From: Acidobacteriota bacterium
GTDB lineage: Bacteria > Acidobacteriota > Vicinamibacteria > Vicinamibacterales > UBA8438
Length of the DNA: 43,738 bases
Direction: 5' to 3'
NCBI GenBank assembly: GCA_009861545.1
Contig: VXME01000154.1
Coordinates: 1 to 43,738, forward strand
Shown: in pieces, positions 39,092-43,738 of the stretch
How positions within the stretch are numbered: the stretch's first letter is position 1
How the letters are laid out: every line of letters begins with the position of its first letter
Made by a program: the position numbers and the translations under genes
Notes under the pieces: generated by a model
The model's input: the letters and a program-made list of their open reading frames with translations, nothing else
Told to the model about the DNA's origin: nothing
The model's database searches: none

Positions 39092-40171
39092 ATGTTCGAC
39101 AAGCTGCAGGCAATCGAGGAGCGGTACGACAAGCTGATGGCGCTCATCGCCAATCCGGCGGTGCAGGCCGACCAGCAGGAGTATCGCCGCCATACCCGCG
39201 CGCTCTCCGAGATACAGCCGCTCGTCGAGCAGTTCCGCGAGTACAAGGCGGTGGTGGAGGAACTGGCTGAAACGCGGGAGCTCGCCGCCGGCGACGACGA
39301 CGACCTGCGCGAGCTGGCCGAGCAGGAGTTGAGCATCCTGGAAGAGCGCCGGGACACGCTCCTGGGCGCAATCAAGGTGCTGCTGCTGCCCAAGGATCCG
39401 AACGACGAGAAGAACGTCGTGCTGGAGATCCGGGCCGGCACCGGCGGCGACGAGGCGGGCCTGTTCGCCTCGGACCTCTTCCGCATGTACCAGCGCTTCG
39501 CCGAGGAGCAGGGCTGGCGCGTCGAGGTGCTCTCGTCCAACGAGACCGGCGTCGGCGCGATCAAGGAGGTCGTGGCGCTGATCGAGGGCAAGCGCGTCTA
39601 CAGCCGCCTCAAGTACGAGAGCGGCGTGCATCGCGTGCAGCGGGTCCCGAGCACCGAGGCGAGCGGGCGTATCCACACTTCCACCGCCACCGTGGCGGTG
39701 CTGCCGGAAGCCGAGGAGGTCGACATCCGGATCGATCCCAAGGACCTGCGCATCGACACGTTCTGTTCCAGCGGTCCGGGCGGCCAGAGCGTCAACACGA
39801 CGTACTCGGCGGTCCGCATCACCCACCTGCCGACCGGACTCGTCGTCTCGCAGCAGGACGAGAAGTCCCAAATCAAGAACAAGGCCAAGGCCATGAAGGT
39901 GCTGCGGTCGCGCCTCTACGAAATCGAGCTGCAGCGGCAACAGTCCGAGATCGCCAGCGACCGGCGCGGGCAGGTCGGCACCGGCGAACGTTCGGAGAAG
40001 ATCCGCACCTACAACTTCCCCCAGAACCGCATCACCGATCACCGCATCGGCTTCACGACCCACCGGCTGCCCGAGGTGCTGGCCGGCGATCTGGGGGAGC
40101 TCGTCGAGACCGTCGTCACCCACTACCAGTCCGAGAAGCTGAAGTCGGAGAAAGAGGCGGCGCCGGCGTGA
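39092..40171 (+). CDS. prfA: Peptide chain release factor 1
   Basis: 359 residues, close to the 360 of E. coli RF1. The stop-codon recognition tripeptide is PST at 186-188 (PxT class, so RF1, reading UAA and UAG), and the peptide-release GGQ is at 230-232 in [12 protein letters not shown]. Other family landmarks include [18 protein letters not shown]. Class I release factors are methylated on the GGQ Gln by PrmC, whose gene follows with a 4-nt overlap. This factor does not read UGA, so it does not compete with selenocysteine insertion. Confidence 0.97.
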   Translation: MFDKLQAIEERYDKLMALIANPAVQADQQEYRRHTRALSEIQPLVEQFREYKAVVEELAETRELAAGDDDDLRELAEQELSILEERRDTLLGAIKVLLLPKDPNDEKNVVLEIRAGTGGDEAGLFASDLFRMYQRFAEEQGWRVEVLSSNETGVGAIKEVVALIEGKRVYSRLKYESGVHRVQRVPSTEASGRIHTSTATVAVLPEAEEVDIRIDPKDLRIDTFCSSGPGGQSVNTTYSAVRITHLPTGLVVSQQDEKSQIKNKAKAMKVLRSRLYEIELQRQQSEIASDRRGQVGTGERSEKIRTYNFPQNRITDHRIGFTTHRLPEVLAGDLGELVETVVTHYQSEKLKSEKEAAPA

Positions 40172-41100
40172 CGGAGCCGCGCGCGGGCGACGGGGCGACG
40201 TCCCTGGTCGACCGGGTGGCGCGGGCGCGGAACTGCCTCGCGCGCGCGGGAATCGCCGCAGACGAGGCGCAGATCGACGCGGAGGTCCTGGCCCGTCACG
40301 CACTCGGGTGGGATCGCGCGGCTTGGCTCGCCCGCCGCCGCGACCCCGCGCCCCCGAGCTTCGAGACGCGGTACGCGCCGCTGGTCGCGCGCCGGCGGCA
40401 GCGCGAGCCGGTCTCGTGCATCACCCGGCGCCGCGAGTTCTGGGGGCTCGCCTTCGCGGTCGGCCCCGCGGTGCTGACGCCGCGCCCGGAGACCGAGCTG
40501 ATCGTCGAGGCCGCGGTCGAGCTGCTCGGCGATCGCCGGGGGGCGCCGCTCCGGATCGCCGACGTCGGGACCGGGTCCGGCTGTCTCGCGGTGACCCTCG
40601 CCCGCGAGTTCCCACGGGCCTCGGTGACCGGGATCGACATCTCGCCGGCCGCGCTGGCCGTGGCCCGTCGGAACGCGGCAGCGCACGGCGTCGCCGGCCG
40701 CATCGCCTGGATCGAGGGCACGCTCGGCGACTGGCTGGCCGGATCCTTCACCGAAGATGGCGACGGGATCGATCTGCTGGTTGCGAACCTGCCCTACGTT
40801 CCGACCCGCGACCTGGGCTCGCTTCCGCCCGAGGTCCGCCTCCACGAGCCCCGGATCGCGCTGGACGGAGGCCCCGACGGCCTCGATCCGCTGCGTGGCC
40901 TGTTGCGTGCGGCGCCGGCCGGGCTCGACCCCGACGCCCGGCTCCTCGTGGAGATGGGAACGGGTCAGGCCGATGCGCTTCGCGAGCTCGTGGCCGCGGC
41001 GAGCGGCGTCGAACTGCTCGACATCCGACCCGACCTGCAGGGCATTCCGCGAACCGCCGTGATCGCCGCCGACCGATCCGTGGACGCTGCCATCGCCTGA
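40168..41100 (+). CDS. prmC: Release-factor glutamine methyltransferase PrmC, with NLPY in place of NPPY
   Basis: 310 residues; E. coli PrmC has 277. The SAM motif is [20 protein letters not shown] near 130-150, and RPETELIV precedes it, both typical. The catalytic signature in this family is NPPY, which holds the Gln side chain; here it is N207-L-P-Y210 (VANLPYVP), with the second residue changed. NLPY is the usual form in RNA adenine methyltransferases such as KsgA. The GTG start overlaps prfA by 4 nt, strong evidence that its substrate is the RF1 GGQ. The change may be tolerated. Confidence 0.9.
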   Translation: MTEPRAGDGATSLVDRVARARNCLARAGIAADEAQIDAEVLARHALGWDRAAWLARRRDPAPPSFETRYAPLVARRRQREPVSCITRRREFWGLAFAVGPAVLTPRPETELIVEAAVELLGDRRGAPLRIADVGTGSGCLAVTLAREFPRASVTGIDISPAALAVARRNAAAHGVAGRIAWIEGTLGDWLAGSFTEDGDGIDLLVANLPYVPTRDLGSLPPEVRLHEPRIALDGGPDGLDPLRGLLRAAPAGLDPDARLLVEMGTGQADALRELVAAASGVELLDIRPDLQGIPRTAVIAADRSVDAAIA

Positions 41101-41115
41101 TACCGAGAACGACCC

Positions 41116-41460
41116 ATGGCCGACTGCCTGTTCTGCAAGATCGCCGCCCGCGAGATCCCGGCCGACGTCGTCCACGAAGACGAACGCCTCGTCGCCTTCA
41201 AGGACATCAACCCGCAGGCGCCCATCCATGTCCTCATCATCCCGCGCCGCCACATCTCCACCCTCAACGACCTGACCGCCGACGACGCGGAGCTGGTCGG
41301 GGAGATGGTGCACCTGGCGAGCCGGATCGCGGCCGACCGCGGGCACGCGACGGCCGGCTACCGCACGGTCTTCAACTGCAACGCCGCGGCGGGCCAGACG
41401 GTGTTCCACATCCACCTGCACCTGCTCGCCGGCCGCGACATGACCTGGCCGCCCGGGTAG
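41116..41460 (+). CDS. HIT-family nucleotide hydrolase (HinT-like)
   Basis: 114 residues. The histidine triad is HIHLHLL near the C-terminus (positions about 100-106), and the start CLFCKIAAREIPADVVHEDE is the usual HinT N-terminus. The family hydrolyses AMP-lysine and nucleoside phosphoramidates. It has 15 nt to prmC and is the last gene of the housekeeping block; the mobile island starts after it. Confidence 0.95.
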   Translation: MADCLFCKIAAREIPADVVHEDERLVAFKDINPQAPIHVLIIPRRHISTLNDLTADDAELVGEMVHLASRIAADRGHATAGYRTVFNCNAAAGQTVFHIHLHLLAGRDMTWPPG

Positions 41461-41528
41461 GGGTCGGCCTACAACCAGCTGTTTTCCGCCCTTTCGGAAC
41501 CGATCCTCATCGGCGACCGCACCTGCAT

Positions 41529-41610
41529 CGCTCGAGGATTGCAGAAGGTGATGCCTCGCGTACCTCAGGCGCTTGAGGCAGCGATAGCGCAATCATCGCG
41601 CTCGAGGATT
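41529..41610. repeat. 12-bp direct repeat and hairpin after the HIT gene
   Basis: CGCTCGAGGATT occurs at 41529-41540 and 41599-41610, both preceded by CATCG or CATCGCG. Between them is the near-palindrome CCTCAGGCGCTTGAGG (41563-41578). The region 41461-41712 has no convincing ORF and marks the step from housekeeping genes to the island. It could be the remnant of an insertion boundary; no matching third copy was found near the right edge of the window. Confidence 0.45.
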
Positions 41611-41712
41611 CGGCGCCGGAGCCAACCCAGCGGCGACGAGCCATCTCCCGCCGGCCGTTCACGGATCTGAAGGTAACGGATGTGCCGAGAGACAGTCGGA
41701 TAGCATCGCCCG

Positions 41713-42153
41713 ATGCCGCTGAACTTCCACCCCGGTCCAGGCACTCTGTTGATGTGCGATTTTCGCGGGTTCAAGGCCCCAGAGATGATCAAGAAGCGAC
41801 CGGTAGTGGTCGTTTCTCCGAGACGTCGGAGGGGTTCCGGACTCTACACCGTTGTGCCCTTGAGCACCCAGATTCCAGATCCGATGGAACGCTTCCATCA
41901 CCTGATGGACCCTCGCTCGGTGCCTGTCGAGCTTGGCTCGAAGTTGTCCATTGCGAAGTGCGACATGCTCTACACGGTCTCCTTGGCGCGGCTGAGCCAA
42001 GTGAGGCGCCGGGGCGGGTACGTCACCCCGCCTCCACAGGTGCTCGAGGCAGATCTCGAGGCGATCCACGATGGAGTGTTGATCGCCTTGGGCCTCTACG
42101 ACAGAATCAGGGACCTCTTGGGGCTTGACGCCGACGATGTCTATAGCCAATGA
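41713..42153 (+). CDS. MazF/PemK-family toxin-like protein, no antitoxin gene beside it
   Basis: 146 residues. The N-terminal half matches the PemK/MazF fold: GTLLMCDFRGFKAPEMIKKRPVVVVSPRRRRGSGLYTVVPLSTQ, the RPVVVVS strand being typical, with a Lys/Arg-rich loop that would contact RNA. Characterised members cleave RNA at short sequences. The C-terminal extension (about 95-146) with ARLSQVRRRGGYVTPPPQVLEADLEAIHDGVLIAL is longer than in MazF (111 residues). No small antitoxin gene lies within 250 nt on either side. TAGCAT ends 6 nt before the ATG. Composition is less GC-rich than the neighbours, suggesting transfer. Confidence 0.8.
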   Translation: MPLNFHPGPGTLLMCDFRGFKAPEMIKKRPVVVVSPRRRRGSGLYTVVPLSTQIPDPMERFHHLMDPRSVPVELGSKLSIAKCDMLYTVSLARLSQVRRRGGYVTPPPQVLEADLEAIHDGVLIALGLYDRIRDLLGLDADDVYSQ

Positions 42154-42154
42154 T
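42125..42154 (+). promoter_or_regulatory. Possible promoter inside the toxin gene's 3' end
   Basis: TTGACG (42125-42130), 18-nt spacer, AATGAT (42149-42154). The predicted start of transcription is near 42161, 4 nt before the first hairpin of the structured RNA. The -10 is weak (four of six), so this is only a hint that the RNA has its own promoter. Confidence 0.3.
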
Positions 42155-42160
42155 GTACAG

Positions 42161-42285
42161 CGTTCCCGATAAATCGGGCTTGCAAGACTACCCACACGTG
42201 GGTAGCAGTCCCCGGCGGGCGATCACGAGCCGCCGGGGGACACTGAAGGGCTCTGCAGCCGCAAGGACGCAGAGCCCATTTTCTT
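42161..42285 (+). ncRNA. Four tandem hairpins ending in a terminator
   Basis: Four separate stems follow within 113 nt. H1 is CCCGAT-AA-ATCGGG (42165-42178). H2 is CTACCCA-CACG-TGGGTAG (42188-42205). H3 is CCCCGGCGG-11 nt-CCGCCGGGG (42210-42238). H4 is GGGCTCTGC-12 nt-GCAGAGCCC (42248-42277), followed by TTTTCTT, a rho-independent terminator. The first starts 11 nt after the toxin stop codon. The array is unlike any RNA family I can name. It could be a 3' untranslated region or a separate small RNA. The stems do not share sequence, so it is not a repeat array. Confidence 0.55.
42248..42285 (+). terminator. Rho-independent terminator
   Basis: The 9-bp perfect stem GGGCTCTGC/GCAGAGCCC with a 12-nt loop is followed directly by ATTTTCTT. 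This is the only textbook terminator with a U-tract I found in the window. It ends transcription of the toxin and of the hairpin RNA. Confidence 0.85.
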
Positions 42286-42316
42286 CGCCCCTGCCGACAT
42301 CGCGTCACCTTGCTGA

Positions 42317-42508
42317 CCCCGCGGGCAGGCGCAGCACCTTCGCGCCGCGGGTCCCGCCCACCTCTCCATCAACAGATGGCTGCGTGCGTACGATCGCTCG
42401 ACGGATGCCCACCTGTTGCGCCAGGGCCTGTATCTCGACGGTGGTGCGACGCTCGACGTGATCGGCCGTGTCGACGACATCCTCCAGCGGCTGCGAGAAC
42501 ACGCATGA
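42317..42508 (+). pseudogene. 5'-truncated remnant of a small protein gene
   Basis: An open frame of 63 codons with no ATG or early GTG and a stop (TGA, 42314-42316) right before it. It ends INRWLRAYDRSTDAHLLR, then GLYLDGGATLDVIGRVDDIL, then QRLREHA. The sequence looks coding (helical, sensible composition) and its stop overlaps the next ATG as ATGA, the pattern of a real operon. I take it as the 3' end of a degraded gene. The family is unknown. Confidence 0.45.
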
Positions 42509-42728
42509 CCTACGACGCCCGCGATCGCGCCCGTGCAGCCTTGGGGCCTGTCGGCATGCCAGCAGTCGCTGAGGTAAGTGCTCGTCAACCCTGCTGCGGG
42601 CTTTCGCCCGAGCGCCGCAGGTGCAGCGCTTCGACCCCGCGTCCGCCAACTTCACGCGCCGCCTCGCCGACGGCGTGCACGACGAGCTGATCGAACGCGC
42701 CGACGACGCGGCGCCGGGCGGAACCTGA
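42505..42728 (+). pseudogene. Frameshifted remnant of a small protein gene
   Basis: MTYDARDRARAALGPVGMPA starts at 42505 in one frame. From about 42591 the coding-like sequence continues in another frame (LRAFARAPQVQRFDPASANF, then TRRLADGVHDELIERADDAA, ending PGGT* at 42728). The two parts fit one protein of about 70 residues with a frameshift between 42573 and 42600. Its position just before a terminase suggests a small phage or island gene. The region 42154-42789 holds only this, the previous remnant and the hairpins. Confidence 0.45.
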
Positions 42729-42789
42729 CGCGGCGAGCTGACGGGAGGCGCGGAGCGAGGTGTGGCCCCTTCCGCGTAAGCATTGAGCC

Positions 42790-43059
42790 ATGGACCACAG
42801 AACGGTGACCACGATCATCGCGCTGCTTTTAGACGGCGCCGGTGGCCTGCTTCTGCTGAAGTTCGGGCCCGTCATGGCCAAGGCACTCTTTGGACCCACG
42901 GAAACCCCGCTGATGGTGTACACCGCCAGCGAGGAAGAGGCTGACGAGATCCTCCGCGACAGGGAGCGCAGGGAGGGCATCGCACGGTGGGGCGTAGCTG
43001 TGGGGCTCTTCCTGATCGCGATGGGCGTCGGATTGCATGTTCTGACGCTATGGATGTAG
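42790..43059 (+). CDS. Small membrane protein, two predicted helices
   Basis: 89 residues with hydrophobic helices at about 5-24 (VTTIIALLLDGAGGLLLLKF) and about 68-88 (WGVAVGLFLIAMGVGLHVLTL), and a charged loop between (EEEADEILRDRERREG). The frame is intact. I do not recognise a family. Its stop codon overlaps the start of the terminase remnant by 10 nt, so it belongs to the same former operon. Confidence 0.65.
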   Translation: MDHRTVTTIIALLLDGAGGLLLLKFGPVMAKALFGPTETPLMVYTASEEEADEILRDRERREGIARWGVAVGLFLIAMGVGLHVLTLWM

Positions 43060-43738
43060 GTCTGCGACCGTTTCAGCGGCGTTTCGTCAAGCCGGCACTC
43101 GCGCCGCACGTCGACACTGCCGCGTGCTCGATTCCTCGCGGGAACGGGAAGAGCTGGCTCGCGGCACATCTGTTGACGCGGGCGCTCACCCCGGGCGACG
43201 AGCTACACGAAGACGGCGCGGAGTACCTGCTCTGCGCCGGCAGCATCGAGCAGGCGCGGCTCTGCTTCCGGTTCGTCCGGGCGTGGCTGGAGCCAACCGG
43301 GGAGTAGCGCTTCCTCGACTCAGCGCCCCGCATCGGCATCACGCACCGGCAGAACAACACGGGGCTGCGGGTGCTCAGCTCGAACGGGAAGACCACGATG
43401 GGATCGTCGGCTGCCCGCTCTTGGTGGCCGACGAGCCCGGCAGTTGGGAGGTCGTCGGCGGGAGTTGATGCACGACGCCATCCAGCCGGCCCAGGGCAAG
43501 CCCAGAAGCCCGCTCCGCGTGGTCTACATTGGAACATTGGCGCCGGCGACCTCGGGCTGGTGGCACGACGTGATCGATGACGGATCGCACGCACGTCACT
43601 GCACTCCGCGGCGACCCCGAGAGGTGGGACTGCCGGGCGCAGATTCGGCGCTGCAACCCGCTCACGGCTGTCTTGCCCGCGTTCTGGGTATTTCGCTGAA
43701 GTTGAACACCGATCTCGGCGAACGTGAACGCTGATTTC
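43050..43738 (+). pseudogene. Degraded phage terminase large subunit
   Basis: The protein can be followed through all three frames. It starts at ATG 43050: LRPFQRRFVKPALAPH, Walker A SIPRGNGKSWLAAHLLTRAL. A TAG at 43305-43307 interrupts EPTGE/RFLDSAPRIGITH. Frame 0 continues to SSNGKTTMG, then a 1-nt loss near 43402 moves to IVGCPLLVADEPGSWEVVGG (Walker B-like ADEPGSWE). Another 1-nt loss near 43461 moves to ELMHDAIQPAQGKPRSPLRV and GWWHDVIDDGSH, and a third shift near 43588 to THVTALRGDPERWDCRAQIR. It ends in TGA at 43697. Normal terminases continue further, so the 3' part is lost or beyond the window. This is the remains of a prophage packaging gene. Confidence 0.85.

Noticed and set aside
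42161..42285. Type III toxin-antitoxin (ToxIN-like) RNA
   Set aside because: Type III antitoxin RNAs are tandem direct repeats upstream of the toxin, with the terminator between them; here four unrelated hairpins lie downstream.
42305..42340. UGA at 42314-42316 as a selenocysteine codon, given selC in the window
   Set aside because: The frame before it has no start and no coding look, and no SECIS-like hairpin follows; a truncated remnant explains it.
43305..43307. Recoded amber codon in the terminase
   Set aside because: Three more frameshifts follow, so the gene is simply broken.
1..43738. CRISPR array or insertion sequence
   Set aside because: No regularly spaced repeats of 25-40 nt and no transposase or terminal inverted repeats were found by reading both strands.

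Overview
The window reads as chromosomal DNA of a very GC-rich Gram-negative-type bacterium. The best fit is Acidobacteriota, perhaps the Vicinamibacteria. I infer this from the combination of a TonB receptor with an N-terminal carboxypeptidase-regulatory-like domain, a CBM9-like/DUF5916 secreted protein, a PQQ-type propeller protein, a cytochrome c fused to a copper-monooxygenase-like domain, and an ECF sigma/zf-HC2 pair. No ribosomal RNA or other taxonomic marker is present to prove it.

Layout. 1-7569 is a minus-strand run: ECF sigma factor, zf-HC2 anti-sigma factor, LVIVD-repeat protein, PQQ propeller protein, c-type cytochrome/copper-monooxygenase-like protein, a secreted protein, and a FlgO/TolB-DUF5916 fusion cut by the window edge. 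7698-10532 is a divergent TonB-dependent receptor carrying a 60-residue Asp/His loop. 10611-23140 holds mostly housekeeping genes: serine/threonine dehydratase, an outer-membrane protein, an AMP-ligase/ACP/acyltransferase fusion, infA, a BRCT/TPR protein, glucokinase, an M61 peptidase, a polysaccharide deacetylase, pcm, an Mrp ATPase and a DnaJ-like zinc protein. 23200-28843 is an addB-addA DNA-repair operon. 28844-29120 is a gene-free stretch with phased DnaA-box-like repeats.

29121-35711 holds asparaginase, tRNA-Ala, a MobA-like nucleotidyltransferase, a cold-shock protein with a long leader, the selenocysteine tRNA gene, a three-gene operon with 4-nt overlaps (PHP phosphoesterase, membrane protein, HAD phosphatase), a Fur-rubrerythrin fusion and an A-type Fe-S carrier. 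35792-41460 is a plus-strand block: fdhE-like, an exported methyltransferase, thiD, moaE, moaD, prfA, prmC and a HIT protein. selC, fdhE, moaD/E and the MobA-like gene together suggest a molybdenum- and selenium-dependent enzyme such as formate dehydrogenase elsewhere in the genome.

41461-43738 is a decayed mobile island: an orphan MazF/PemK-like toxin, a four-hairpin RNA ending in a terminator just after it, two small gene remnants, a small membrane protein, and a terminase large-subunit pseudogene broken by one nonsense and at least three frameshift lesions.

Across the window, at least nine genes have a TANNNT-like -10 hexamer ending 6-8 nt before the start codon, two of them with an identical TTGCGT -35 at 17 nt. 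This suggests leaderless transcription is common in this organism.
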